Assembly (NCBI GenBank): GCA_024280295.1
Contig: JAJRQK010000014.1
Location: forward strand, 41,719-105,718
Length of the DNA stretch: 64,000 nt
Reading direction: 5' to 3'
Source of the DNA: Bacteroidota bacterium
GTDB lineage: Bacteria > Bacteroidota > Bacteroidia > Flavobacteriales_D > Crocinitomicaceae
This document shows positions 47,200 through 56,696 of this stretch, in pieces (position 1 is the first letter of the stretch; the number at the start of each line of letters is the position of its first letter). The notes beneath the pieces were generated by a model. The model did not search any database, was not told the DNA's origin, and was given only the letters and a program-made list of their open reading frames with translations. A program made the translations under genes and the position numbers.

Positions 47200-48231
47200 T
47201 TACCCGATATATTTCTCCCATTTATCAAGTACTCCTTGGAATCCTAGAGGTAGGGTTGAATTTAATTGGATAAACTCTTTTGTTACAGGGTGTGTAAATC
47301 CAAGCGTCTTAGCATGTAACGCTTGGCCTGATAGAAGTTCAAAACAATTCTCAATAAATCGTTTGTATTTCGCGCTTGTTGTCCCCTTTAGAATTCGATC
47401 TCCGCCGTATTCAAAATCATTAAAAAGTGGATGCCCAAGACTCTTCATGTGCACACGAATCTGATGGGTTCTTCCCGTTTCTAATTTGCACTCAACAAGG
47501 GTGACATAACCATACCTTTTCAAGACTTTATAATGAGTTACGGCATGCTTGCCATAGTCACCCTCAGGAAACATAGTCATCACCTTTCGATTCTTTAGAG
47601 ATCGGCCGATATGCCCTGTAATTGTTCCATCTTCATCAACATCTCCCCAGACCAATGCCCAATAGCGACGTTCTGTGGTACGATCAAAGAATTGTTTTGC
47701 CAAATTAGTCAATGCTCCTTCGGTTTTAGCCACAACCATAAGCCCTGTTGTATGTTTATCAAGTCGGTGAACAATTCCTGGTCGACCAGAAAATTCATTT
47801 GGTCCAACTGGTAGATTCTCGAAGTGAAATGCAAGTGCATTTGCAAGAGTACCTGTGTAATTTCCGTACCCTTGATGCACAACCATATTAGCTTCCTTAT
47901 TGACAACAATTAATTGTTCATCCTCATAATTAATATCGATTGGAATCTCTTCTGGCAACAGTTCTAGGCTTCTCACAGGAAAAGGGAGTACGATTGAGAC
48001 ATCATCACCAGGCTTGATCTTATAATTTTGCTTAACCACAATTGAATTCACAAGGATACTTCCGTTTTTAGCAGCTAGTTGAATTTTATTCCTTGATGTA
48101 TTTGGAATTCGTGTCATTAGAAATTTATCTATCCTAACCACCTCTTGACCTGGATCAGCAATCACTCTATGATGCTCAAATAATTCTTCGTTGTTTGATT
48201 CATCAGAATCTAGCCCTTCTTGTTCGCTCAT
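47200..48231 (-). CDS. rluD: 23S rRNA pseudouridine synthase, RluD-type
   Basis: Isomerises uridines, in RluD those of helix 69. It has 343 residues: an N-terminal S4 RNA-binding domain (VRIDKFLMTRIPNTSRNKIQLAAKNGSILVNS) and the catalytic motif GIVHRLDKHTTGLMVVAKT with the nucleophile Asp, then ETGRTHQIRVHMKSLGHPLFND. Its ATG overlaps the stop of the upstream T9SS cargo gene by one base. The pairing of rluD with a PASTA protein gene is common in Flavobacteriia. Confidence 0.93.
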   Translation of the reverse strand: MSEQEGLDSDESNNEELFEHHRVIADPGQEVVRIDKFLMTRIPNTSRNKIQLAAKNGSILVNSIVVKQNYKIKPGDDVSIVLPFPVRSLELLPEEIPIDINYEDEQLIVVNKEANMVVHQGYGNYTGTLANALAFHFENLPVGPNEFSGRPGIVHRLDKHTTGLMVVAKTEGALTNLAKQFFDRTTERRYWALVWGDVDEDGTITGHIGRSLKNRKVMTMFPEGDYGKHAVTHYKVLKRYGYVTLVECKLETGRTHQIRVHMKSLGHPLFNDFEYGGDRILKGTTSAKYKRFIENCFELLSGQALHAKTLGFTHPVTKEFIQLNSTLPLGFQGVLDKWEKYIG

Positions 48232-50465
48232 TATCGCTTAATTACTTTCACGATTTTATTGATCCCTGCCAACTTAAAGATGTAAACCCCATCAGGATTT
48301 CCAGATAAATCAACTTGATTAGAATCCGTACCAACAATCATTCTTCCCATTAGATCAAATACTTGAACTCCAGTGTAAAGTCCATTTTCAACTTTAACTG
48401 TTACAATATCCGATGTTGGATTTGGGAAAACAGTCACTTCCGAACTCACACTTGAAATTTCATCTCGCAAACCAAGAGAAGCATCCATTTCTGTAGAGAA
48501 AATCGGACGAATCATGATACTTCCAGGTATCCCTGAGCTAGCCCATGATGCACCTCCATCCAAACTATAGAAGGTCTTGGATGAATTATCAATATTTGCA
48601 TCTAAACCAACATTCAATCGATCCGAATCAAACTGTCTCCAGCCAACATAAAATCTACCTGTAATTGGTAATTTCATTGTATCTGCAAGATAATAAGTAG
48701 TGAATAAATTCCGATCAAATTCATATTTAGGTTGACGTGGGAAGAAGAAATCATCTTGATAAATCACATTTCCAGGAACCCCTCCGTTATCCCCCCAAAC
48801 AGTAAGTAAAAATAACTTGTTTGACACGTCATTTACTGAAGGCACCCAATGAATATTAACTCCGATAAGTGAATCTGCTTCATAGGCATCATATTGGATC
48901 GCTAATCGACCTTGAGCGACAGTAACTCCATAAGCCTTCTCAGCTGAACCATCATCATAGGCATAATAATTCTCGAAGACTTGTTGCGTAAATGTTGAAT
49001 CATTTCCCGTAAATGTTGGGAATTGAGCAGCAACAATTGTCGTCACATCAAAACTTTGATTTGGGCCAGTTTTCGTTTCATCAAAATGGTATCCACTGCT
49101 GAAATTGTGTATTGATGCATAAAAGCTCTTGGCCGCGTAATTGATTTGTCCGCCCGATAGGATTCCTCCAGTGAGCACAAATGGGGTCGCCTCAGAAACA
49201 CCTCCATAAAAAACTTCAGATGAGCCATCAAGATTGTTCTCTGCATTATTACTACTATTCCGAACAGTCATTAAAACAGCATCCGACATCTTACCTGTGA
49301 AATTATTTTTCCAATGATCCCAGGGGACAGAAGTAAAGTCTTTAATTAGTGTGTTTACTGGGTATACAATCGCAAAATCTTTGAAGAGTGTATCTTGAAA
49401 GCCTGAAAGTGTTCTCAAATTCACATAATCGATATGGAAATGATCCAAACTACCTGAGAGTCCTCCATAATTTTTAAATCTAAATTGAAATCCTTTTTTG
49501 AAATAATCAGGATTATCTAATCGAATGTGAGCAATTCTGAAGCTATCCAAAGCCGAACCTCCAACACTCCAAATTTGATTCCACTGGAGCAAGTCTTTCG
49601 CATAAAACTCAAGGATTAATGAATCCACTTCTTCTGGCACATCTCCAAAACCTTCTGCTTCGTACAAAAAGCTAAAGTATATTGAATCTGAAGCAGTTAC
49701 AGCAGACATATCGATTGGTTTAGATGTAAGATGATCTGCAAAATTTGAAGTCGCACTGCCAAAGTCATACGGGAAACCAAATTCGTCTAAACCGTCAAAG
49801 GTTGCCACACCGAGAGACCATGGATTTACGGCAAATCGATAATTATGATATGCCTCACTATCGATCCAGATTTTAGTCAAATCATTTACTGGTGCGAAAA
49901 ACTGTGTTGCAGATTGTTGAACAAGATCGGGTCCAACAATCCAAACTGTATCGGGCGACAAGTCAGTATCTGATGGAGTATTAATCGTATCATAAATATA
50001 ATAAGGCGGATATGCATTAGTTGTTACGTGTGCCACAGGATAACTTGAGAGGTCACCAACCTGAATTGAAGTTGTTGCAAAATCAACGTTGATTGCATTA
50101 GAAGTAGAAATCACATAAGTAGTTCGGAAAGTAACTTGAGTAGTAAATGCAGCATTTGCAGCTAGAGGTATATTTAAAGGGTCAAGCAATGCGAATACTT
50201 GATCAAAAGTCACTCCAACATCAGTAAAATTGGCATTATAACTCTGAAACTTATTAGAGCTAAAATCATCAAATATTGGTAATGAAATTGTGTCTTGCGT
50301 ATAGATAAATGTACTATCAAAAGTGCCAGCATTCACTTTCACCACATTAACTTTCAATTGAAGAAGTTGAGGATTCCCAGTTAAAGGTCCTACCTCCTCA
50401 CCTTGCGTCCAACCAATAACAGCAGAACACAGAAAAGCAAGAAGAATCATGTACTTATTCATCAT
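48231..50465 (-). CDS. Secreted protein with T9SS type A sorting domain
   Basis: It has 744 residues with a signal peptide (YMILLAFLCSAVIGWTQG) and a C-terminal sorting domain (VFPNPTSDIVTVKVE, VQVFDLMGRMIVG, GVYIFKLAG). Between them lie long beta-rich segments with fragments such as DHFHIDYVNLR that recall galactose-binding-like modules. No catalytic motif was recognised. It is likely exported by T9SS and surface-attached. It lies between the PASTA gene (12-base gap upstream) and rluD (1-base overlap), so a secreted protein is co-transcribed with an rRNA modification enzyme. Confidence 0.85.
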   Translation of the reverse strand: MMNKYMILLAFLCSAVIGWTQGEEVGPLTGNPQLLQLKVNVVKVNAGTFDSTFIYTQDTISLPIFDDFSSNKFQSYNANFTDVGVTFDQVFALLDPLNIPLAANAAFTTQVTFRTTYVISTSNAINVDFATTSIQVGDLSSYPVAHVTTNAYPPYYIYDTINTPSDTDLSPDTVWIVGPDLVQQSATQFFAPVNDLTKIWIDSEAYHNYRFAVNPWSLGVATFDGLDEFGFPYDFGSATSNFADHLTSKPIDMSAVTASDSIYFSFLYEAEGFGDVPEEVDSLILEFYAKDLLQWNQIWSVGGSALDSFRIAHIRLDNPDYFKKGFQFRFKNYGGLSGSLDHFHIDYVNLRTLSGFQDTLFKDFAIVYPVNTLIKDFTSVPWDHWKNNFTGKMSDAVLMTVRNSSNNAENNLDGSSEVFYGGVSEATPFVLTGGILSGGQINYAAKSFYASIHNFSSGYHFDETKTGPNQSFDVTTIVAAQFPTFTGNDSTFTQQVFENYYAYDDGSAEKAYGVTVAQGRLAIQYDAYEADSLIGVNIHWVPSVNDVSNKLFLLTVWGDNGGVPGNVIYQDDFFFPRQPKYEFDRNLFTTYYLADTMKLPITGRFYVGWRQFDSDRLNVGLDANIDNSSKTFYSLDGGASWASSGIPGSIMIRPIFSTEMDASLGLRDEISSVSSEVTVFPNPTSDIVTVKVENGLYTGVQVFDLMGRMIVGTDSNQVDLSGNPDGVYIFKLAGINKIVKVIKR

Positions 50466-50477
50466 TACATTTACAAT

Positions 50478-51281
50478 TTAAGGTTCTTGTTCAATTGCTA
50501 CTTTCGTGGCAAAGATCAAGATTGTTGAGCCAGAAGCAACCCTTCCGTCTTCAGAATAATCAGGAGATTGAGTTTCTACGCGAGAGGACAATGAATCCGC
50601 GCTAGTATATCCTTCTGGACAAGCCACTTGGAAGTCCATATCAATCATATTTGCAACACGCACTCTTGCTTCTTCGATTGTAAGCCCAATCAAATTTGGC
50701 AATGCTTGTGGCACTCCAGCTTGATCTCGTCCGATTATTAATTTAATTTTTGAGCCAATAGGAATGCGGATTCCTTCTGCTATTAATTTATTCTTATAGA
50801 GTTGTTCTAACACGGCTCCATGAGCTTCTTTCGAAGGCTTGTATTCGAGTGTATATCTAAAGCCTCTACTTTTTAAGATTGTTTCTGCGAATCGTTGAGA
50901 TTTATCTACCAACTTGGGCATTTCAATCATTTGCGTTCTCTTCGAGACACGTACTTTGATTTTCCGTCCACTTTTGACGTATATATCAGTCACTGAAGTA
51001 GCTTTCGGGTCTTGGCTCAAGATTGTTCCTTCCACTTTAGATGGATCGTAAATTGAACCCAGAACTTCAAATTCGAGGGAATCACCTAAAATTTTCTTTA
51101 AGTTATTTTGGTTCTTTCCAATTAAGTTTGGAACCTCTATTTTTTCACCCCATTTTGTTTTTTCAGCTAGGCATTTATTCAGAATTATGAAGCCAACGAT
51201 ATATATCACAATAATAATCCCGAGATTAATCCCGAATTGTTTGCTCCAAATATAATTCCCTAATTTCTTCAGTAATTCCAT
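50478..51281 (-). CDS. Membrane-anchored PASTA domain protein
   Basis: It has 267 residues. One N-terminal membrane helix (GINLGIIIVIYIVGFIILN) is followed by three PASTA-type repeats at about residues 45-110, 115-183 and 190-262, each beginning with a P-x-L-(I/V)-(G/D) pattern (VPNLIGKNQ, MPKLVDKSQ, LPNLIGLTI). PASTA domains bind peptidoglycan or lipid II-like ligands. No kinase or transpeptidase domain is attached, which is normal for this Bacteroidota group. It lies between the LOG gene and the T9SS cargo gene. Confidence 0.9.
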   Translation of the reverse strand: MELLKKLGNYIWSKQFGINLGIIIVIYIVGFIILNKCLAEKTKWGEKIEVPNLIGKNQNNLKKILGDSLEFEVLGSIYDPSKVEGTILSQDPKATSVTDIYVKSGRKIKVRVSKRTQMIEMPKLVDKSQRFAETILKSRGFRYTLEYKPSKEAHGAVLEQLYKNKLIAEGIRIPIGSKIKLIIGRDQAGVPQALPNLIGLTIEEARVRVANMIDMDFQVACPEGYTSADSLSSRVETQSPDYSEDGRVASGSTILIFATKVAIEQEP

Positions 51282-51293
51282 GGAAGATTGTGA

Positions 51294-51980
51294 TTAGAAG
51301 TTCGGTGCCATTTGATTTGACTTGTAGAAGTCATCAATATAAGTAAATGCTTCCTCTGCAGTATCCACAAGTGCGAATAAATTGAGATCTTTCTCTGAAA
51401 TATTTGCTTCATCATTGAGCATTGCAGATTTAATCCAGTCAAGTAATCCTTCCCAATATGCTCTCCCTATTAAAACAACAGGTCGCTTACTAATTTTATT
51501 TGTTTGAATCAATGTTAATGCTTCAAAAAGTTCATCCAAGGTGCCAAATCCACCAGGCAATACAACAAATCCTTGTGCGTATTTCACAAACATTACCTTT
51601 CTTACAAAGAAGTAATCAAATTCAAGGTTGTGCTCTTGGTCAATGTACGGATTATGGTTTTGCTCAAATGGAAGATCGATGTTTAATCCAACAGACTTAC
51701 CTCCACCTTGTTGTGCACCTTTGTTTCCAGCCTCCATGATTCCTGGTCCACCACCCGTAATGACTCCATACCCTCCTTCAGCTAACAATTCAGAAACGTG
51801 AATTGCCATTTTGTAATATTGATTATCGAATTTTGTACGGGCTGATCCAAACACAGAGATGCAAGGGCCAATTTTCGCCATACGGTCATACCCTTCAACA
51901 AACTCAGCCATTATTTTAAAAATCGCCCAACTGTCGTTAATTTTTATTTCGTTCCAATCTTTTATGACTTTACTATTCAT
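51294..51980 (-). CDS. LOG family / TIGR00730 nucleotide-monophosphate phosphoribohydrolase-like
   Basis: It has 228 residues with the family signature GGGPGIMEAGNKGA and PGGFGTLDELFEALTLIQT. Members split nucleoside 5'-monophosphates or activate cytokinin precursors; in bacteria the usual role is nucleotide clean-up. ISVFGSARTKFDNQYY forms the first strand region. It is the first gene of LOG-PASTA-T9SS cargo-rluD, with gaps of 12 to 13 bases. The substrate is not determined. Confidence 0.9.
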   Translation of the reverse strand: MNSKVIKDWNEIKINDSWAIFKIMAEFVEGYDRMAKIGPCISVFGSARTKFDNQYYKMAIHVSELLAEGGYGVITGGGPGIMEAGNKGAQQGGGKSVGLNIDLPFEQNHNPYIDQEHNLEFDYFFVRKVMFVKYAQGFVVLPGGFGTLDELFEALTLIQTNKISKRPVVLIGRAYWEGLLDWIKSAMLNDEANISEKDLNLFALVDTAEEAFTYIDDFYKSNQMAPNF

Positions 51981-52207
51981 TCAATTTCATTTTCTTCACA
52001 AACAGTCCTAATTATAAATTCTAACGTAATAGGTTATTCAAAGGTTGAGTTGTATGTGATACGTAAATATTAAGCAGCAAATGTAGCATAATTATAGGCT
52101 ATAACGCAGATTTGAATTCAAAATTGTAATCGTTTTAGGGATTGTTATGATATAACCATAGATTCACCATTTGAGCGGTATTTACTCCTAGATTTAAAAC
52201 TTTCCAA

Positions 52208-52238
52208 TTGCTCAATTCAACGATTTGACGTAATTTCG
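52208..52238 (+). promoter_or_regulatory. Promoter for the DUF2279 gene, nearly leaderless
   Basis: TTGC at 52208-52211, a 19-base spacer, then TAATTTCG at 52231-52238, one mismatch from TAnnTTTG. The -7 box ends 4 bases before the ATG at 52243, so the message would have little or no leader. Confidence 0.55.
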
Positions 52239-52242
52239 ACTT

Positions 52243-53145
52243 ATGCGAATATTCATTGTAATCATTTCACTACTCACAATTTCCTCGACTGGGTATTCGC
52301 AGCGATCCTTCTTCAATCGCCCTGACAGTCTAAATAAAGGTAGATTTATTGGCATTTCAACTGGAACTGGTGCATTTTGGGCAGGAAGCATGATTGGTTT
52401 ATCTCAAGTTTGGTACAGTAAAGTTGAAAAATCGAAATGGCACACATTTGATGATTCTAAGAATTGGTTGCAAATGGATAAGGTTGGTCATTTTTACATC
52501 GCCTATAAAGAGAGTCAATTTACAGCTGACCTTTTCCGATGGACAGGTTTGGAAGACGATAAATGCATTTGGCTGGGAGCAGGAGTAAGCTTCGGTTACC
52601 AAACAACCTTTGAACTGTTCGATGCCTTTAGTGCCGATTGGGGCTTTTCTTGGAGTGATGTGGCAGCAAACACTTTGGGAACCACATCATATTCTTTACA
52701 ATCTTACTTTTGGGGTGAAGAGCGGATCATTCCAAAATTCTCTTACTCACCTACTGAGTTCGCTGCGATTCGTCCAGAAGTACTAGGGGGCACATTTGCT
52801 GAATCATTCTTCAAGGACTATAATGGACAAACTTACTGGTTAAGTTTTAGTCCCAGAACATTCTTTAAGAATAGTCGGATTCCGGAATGGGCATGTTTTT
52901 CAGTTGGATATAGCGCACATGCTAAACTTGTGGGAGATCAAGAATATTATTTGGATCCAGCAACAAACATTGGCTACAATTCACAAAGAGAATTAATTTT
53001 CTCATTAGATATCGATTTCAGTAAGTTACCGATCAAGAAGCCATGGCTAAAGGCAATCGTGAAGCATTTTAACTACTTTAAATTTCCGTTTCCGGCATTG
53101 ATTATTCGGAATACCGGAGTGAGTGGGAGAGGGCTTTATTATTAG
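52243..53145 (+). CDS. DUF2279 protein (YfiM-like), secreted/outer-membrane type
   Basis: It has 300 residues with a signal peptide (MRIFIVIISLLTISSTGYSQ). KVGHFYIAYKESQFTADLFRW is the DUF2279 core, followed by GAGVSFGYQTTFELFDAFSADWGFSWSDVAANTLG, where helices are interrupted by polar residues. The second half is beta-rich and may sit in or against the outer membrane. It is a single gene on the plus strand between two minus-strand operons. The function is unknown. Confidence 0.85.
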   Translation: MRIFIVIISLLTISSTGYSQRSFFNRPDSLNKGRFIGISTGTGAFWAGSMIGLSQVWYSKVEKSKWHTFDDSKNWLQMDKVGHFYIAYKESQFTADLFRWTGLEDDKCIWLGAGVSFGYQTTFELFDAFSADWGFSWSDVAANTLGTTSYSLQSYFWGEERIIPKFSYSPTEFAAIRPEVLGGTFAESFFKDYNGQTYWLSFSPRTFFKNSRIPEWACFSVGYSAHAKLVGDQEYYLDPATNIGYNSQRELIFSLDIDFSKLPIKKPWLKAIVKHFNYFKFPFPALIIRNTGVSGRGLYY

Positions 53146-53235
53146 ATTTTAAGACGTGAAAACAATAAGATACGAAGATTTTAAGATGGGCAGACTGATA
53201 TTGATTGCTAAATTAAAGAGCTCAAGATTGTAAGT
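53146..53235. other. AAGAT-rich convergent spacer
   Basis: A 90-base spacer between convergent genes that holds imperfect units GATTTTAAGAC, AATAAGATACGAAGATTTTAAGAT and TCAAGATTGTAAG. It resembles the spacer at 17052-17182. No hairpin terminator is obvious. Confidence 0.4.
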
Positions 53236-54783
53236 TTAGATGAGTTTTACTTTGAATTCGAAGGAGACAACATTTCCCTGCCTTGAGTCTGGAGTCATTC
53301 CGAATTCTGTTCGATCAATTGATCCTTTTCCGATTAGAATTTTATCTACAGAATTATCTACCCTCATAATTATCACTGTTACTTCTTTTGTCACTCCGAG
53401 CAAGGTAAATTCACCGACAATCTCGTATTCATTTTCAGCACTTGTTTCTTTCAAGGATTTTCCTGTAAAAATCATCTTCTTAAACGCCTTCGAATTGAAA
53501 TATTCACGACCGTTCAATGCATCATCTCGCATTTTATTAAAGGTAGTTAATGCTTTAATTGGCATCTCAATATTAAATGAAGACGCTAGTATATCTTCCT
53601 TGATTTCAATCGACCCAGAGAAATTTTTAATTGCTCCTTTTGTAACACCTCCTTTAGGTCCAAGTTTGAATGAGATAAGCGAAGATTCAATATCCACCTC
53701 ATACTTCCCAATAATTCCCACAAGAGGAAGTGTTTTGATTTCTTCTACTTCTTCGGTTGATTTTTTAGGATTACCAAATATTTCCAGTTCTTTTTCAATT
53801 GCTTGCTGCTCTTGATTGATTAGATAAGCTGGAAAATACAACCCTATTGCTATAATTATTGCCAAGACACTCATTCCTACAAATGGCTTTCCGATTAATG
53901 CATTGGTGAGTGCGAACCCTACAACAACACCAATGAAAGCTTCCATTCCACCAAATGCGTTGTGCTGCAATTGCATTAGAAGCATCATCAAAATAAGTCC
54001 GAATCCGATAACAGAAGCAATTATCACTAACAAATATTTCCGCTTTTTTGCACTCCAAGAAAATTGAATCATTGCTAAAGTAAAGGCACCAATAAAAAGC
54101 CCTGTGAGTGTTTTTCCAAGTCCTAAATCAGCCTCAGTAGTATCTGACACATTAGAGAACATCCAAATTAACGATAATGCCAATAGTGTATTGGTTAGTT
54201 GTTTACTTTCTGAAGATCGATAAAAACTAGCCGATAAATAACCAGCAGCAATAAGTAAAACTCCAAATCCACCAGCATTAAAAACAGCTATTAATACTGA
54301 TACTCCAATTACTAGTAATGCAATACTGTTGGCTAAATTCTCATTCGAATCAAATAGTTTTTTAATCAAAATAGATTTAATACTCCCAATTTCATAGGCT
54401 AAAACTCCTAGAAATGGAATCGACATAAGAGCAATTCCACTCAAGCTAACAGAACTCGACAAATAAGTCAATTCTCCTTGTCCAAAAAATATCCAGAATG
54501 CTACAAAAGTGATCAAAGGGGGAAGTACACGTAATAACGGACGATGGTAGCCTTTCCATTTAGATATTACTAGGTTAATTGCCACAACTCCGATCAAGCC
54601 ATACGTAATTTGACTAGGAAACTCATTATGATCGGTTGAAGATAAGTCATTCTTGATTAACAACGCTACACTTGCAAAAAACATTAATTGCAGAAAATCA
54701 ATCAAATTCTTTCGGTTATATGCCTTAAATATAGCAGCAGCCAATCCTAACAAGAGAAAAGTAATTAGTTCAATTGAATCCAT
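53236..54783 (-). CDS. Fusion of a multi-pass membrane domain with a YceI domain
   Basis: It has 515 residues. Residues 1 to about 325 form around ten hydrophobic helices (for example FLLLGLAAAIFKAY, ALLVIGVSVLIAVFNAGGFGVLLIAAGYL, LLVIIASVIGFGLILMMLLM). A linker (KKSTEEVEEIKTL) leads to a YceI-type lipocalin-like domain at about 345-515: GKYEVDIESSLISFKLGPKGG, NFSGSIEI, MRDDALNGREYFNSKAF, GEFTLLGVTKEVTV. YceI proteins bind isoprenoid-like lipids in the periplasm; the fusion suggests a membrane-tethered lipid- or quinone-binding unit. Helix count and orientation are estimates. Confidence 0.8.
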   Translation of the reverse strand: MDSIELITFLLLGLAAAIFKAYNRKNLIDFLQLMFFASVALLIKNDLSSTDHNEFPSQITYGLIGVVAINLVISKWKGYHRPLLRVLPPLITFVAFWIFFGQGELTYLSSSVSLSGIALMSIPFLGVLAYEIGSIKSILIKKLFDSNENLANSIALLVIGVSVLIAVFNAGGFGVLLIAAGYLSASFYRSSESKQLTNTLLALSLIWMFSNVSDTTEADLGLGKTLTGLFIGAFTLAMIQFSWSAKKRKYLLVIIASVIGFGLILMMLLMQLQHNAFGGMEAFIGVVVGFALTNALIGKPFVGMSVLAIIIAIGLYFPAYLINQEQQAIEKELEIFGNPKKSTEEVEEIKTLPLVGIIGKYEVDIESSLISFKLGPKGGVTKGAIKNFSGSIEIKEDILASSFNIEMPIKALTTFNKMRDDALNGREYFNSKAFKKMIFTGKSLKETSAENEYEIVGEFTLLGVTKEVTVIIMRVDNSVDKILIGKGSIDRTEFGMTPDSRQGNVVSFEFKVKLI

Positions 54784-54867
54784 CGCTCAGTGATTTTAAT
54801 ATAGAGTATAATACTAAAATTAAAGTATGTCAGTAAAAGTACTATTAAATACCCTGGTATTTACTTT

Positions 54868-55626
54868 TCAAGTAAGTAAATCTCGATTCTTAAGGTTAAG
54901 ATCGGCAAGCTTATGCATATAACTACTACTTAGATTACTTTCAAGAATCATTAGATGTTCGATTCGATGGCAATCACTCACAGCATAATCGACAAGTTTA
55001 GCATCGATGAGCATTTCCGCCTGTTTTTTTACTTCAGGTCCATAGTGACCTGAAAGCGAGTTTAAATTCATTTGAATTTCAACACCTTTTTCTCTCCATT
55101 CGCGCGCTTTATCTACGGATCCCAAAAAGTACGTGTAACGTTCAAAATGGGCAAGAACAGGCGTGTAATTTTGAGTGAAAAACTCAAATAGAAGTTCTTC
55201 GACTTGATCTGGTTTTGAAAGCATTGAAAATTCAAATAACACTTTATTATCTCCAAAGGTCAATAGTTGTTCCTTTGATTTCAATCTGCTCATTAAACTT
55301 TCATCGAAGTAATATTCAGCTGCGGCACCAATTTCAATTTTCAATCCAAGTTTTTTGGCCGTTTTCCTAACCTCATCTAATCCACCTAGGATAATCTCGG
55401 GTGTATTTCGATAGAAGTCTCCCATAATGTGTGGAGTTGTAATCAACTTTGAATATCCAAGATTTTCAAACTTCGCCATCATTGCGATTGTTTGATCCAT
55501 CGATTTGGAACCATCATCAATTCCTGGGATTAAATGACTGTGCATGTCGGCACCGAGAATAGACAAATCAAACGGAGGAAGAGTTGCTTCACGTTTTCGT
55601 TCTTTTCTTCGTCCAAATAAACCCAT
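54868..55626 (-). CDS. CpsB/CapC-type tyrosine phosphatase (PHP fold)
   Basis: It has 252 residues. The metal-binding motifs DMHSHLIPGIDDG, TTPHIMGDFY, the late HFERY and DCHR match the Mn-dependent tyrosine phosphatases of capsule loci. Such enzymes dephosphorylate the Wzc/CpsD tyrosine kinase to control chain length and export. Its stop lies one base from the rfbB stop/start junction (the genes share position 55626), and it is the last gene of the polysaccharide precursor operon. The N-terminus is basic (GRRKERKREATL). Confidence 0.9.
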   Translation of the reverse strand: MGLFGRRKERKREATLPPFDLSILGADMHSHLIPGIDDGSKSMDQTIAMMAKFENLGYSKLITTPHIMGDFYRNTPEIILGGLDEVRKTAKKLGLKIEIGAAAEYYFDESLMSRLKSKEQLLTFGDNKVLFEFSMLSKPDQVEELLFEFFTQNYTPVLAHFERYTYFLGSVDKAREWREKGVEIQMNLNSLSGHYGPEVKKQAEMLIDAKLVDYAVSDCHRIEHLMILESNLSSSYMHKLADLNLKNRDLLT

Positions 55627-56681
55627 TATCTATCTTGATACATTTTCTGGTAATAGTCGCGATAACTGCCGCTGGTAACTTCTTGAATCCAATCTTCATT
55701 GGCCAAGTACCAATCTACTGTTTTTTCCAGTCCTTCTTCGAATTTGAGTGAAGGTTTCCAATTTAATTCCCCTTCTAACTTACTTGCATTGATGGCATAA
55801 CGCATATCGTGTCCCGCTCGATCGGTAACGTAGATGATTAATTTCTCACTCTCACCTTCTGCTCTATCAAGTTTTTGATCCATCAATCGACATAAGTAAA
55901 GTACAAGGTCAAGGTTCGTCCATTCATTCAATCCACCGACATTGTATGATTCGCCGACTCGACCTCCGTGAAATATAGTATCAATCGCACTCGCGTGATC
56001 TTCCACCCAAAGCCAATCACGAATGTTGTCACCTTTACCATAGATTGGGAGCGGCTTTTTTTGGAGAATATTGTTAATCATCAATGGAATTAATTTCTCT
56101 GGGAATTGATGACTTCCGTAGTTATTTGAACAGTTTGATATTTTAATTGGCAATTTATATGTATGATGAAACGCTCTTACGAAGTGATCTGAAGATGCCT
56201 TAGACGATGAATATGGACTCCGGGGATCGTACGAAGTAACTTCTTCAAATAAACCTTCAGTTCCAAGCGATCCATACACCTCATCTGTAGAAACGTGGTG
56301 AAATACATGATCATCACCTTTCCAGTTATCCTTTGCTTGTTGCAATAAGTTAACGGTTCCAACCACGTTAGTCATTACAAATTCCATTGGACCTTCGATC
56401 GATCGATCTACGTGAGATTCAGCTGCTAAATGAATAACATCAGAAATTTCGTATGTTGAGAACACATCAGTAAGTGCTTTTTGATCACAAATGTCAGCTT
56501 TCACAAAAACATAGTTAGGTGCATCTTCCAAATCTTTGAGATTCTTCAAATTTCCTGCGTAAGTCAATTTATCAAGATTAATAATCCGATAAGTTGGGTA
56601 TTTATTGACCAAAAGTCGAGCGAGATGAGATCCAATAAATCCAGCACCACCTGTAAGCAATATATTTTTTGTGTAAGTCAT
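55626..56681 (-). CDS. rfbB: dTDP-glucose 4,6-dehydratase
   Basis: Makes dTDP-4-keto-6-deoxy-glucose. It has 351 residues. GGAGFIGSHLARLL is the NAD-binding motif, HLAAESHVDRSI and the catalytic YSSSK are present, and the segment STDEVYGSLG provides the Thr-Asp-Glu triad of the dehydratase. NYGSHQFPEKLIPLM and the C-terminal WYLAN are typical. It starts 15 bases after the nucleotide sugar dehydrogenase stop. No rmlA or rmlC is in the window, although an RmlD-like gene is at 41.5 kb. Confidence 0.93.
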   Translation of the reverse strand: MTYTKNILLTGGAGFIGSHLARLLVNKYPTYRIINLDKLTYAGNLKNLKDLEDAPNYVFVKADICDQKALTDVFSTYEISDVIHLAAESHVDRSIEGPMEFVMTNVVGTVNLLQQAKDNWKGDDHVFHHVSTDEVYGSLGTEGLFEEVTSYDPRSPYSSSKASSDHFVRAFHHTYKLPIKISNCSNNYGSHQFPEKLIPLMINNILQKKPLPIYGKGDNIRDWLWVEDHASAIDTIFHGGRVGESYNVGGLNEWTNLDLVLYLCRLMDQKLDRAEGESEKLIIYVTDRAGHDMRYAINASKLEGELNWKPSLKFEEGLEKTVDWYLANEDWIQEVTSGSYRDYYQKMYQDR

Positions 56682-56696
56682 CTTGTTAAATCGAAT

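Noticed and set aside
51981..52242. Non-coding RNA in the 262-base spacer before the DUF2279 gene
   Set aside because: A/T-rich sequence with no strong hairpin, terminator or known RNA pattern; only the promoter at its end can be supported.
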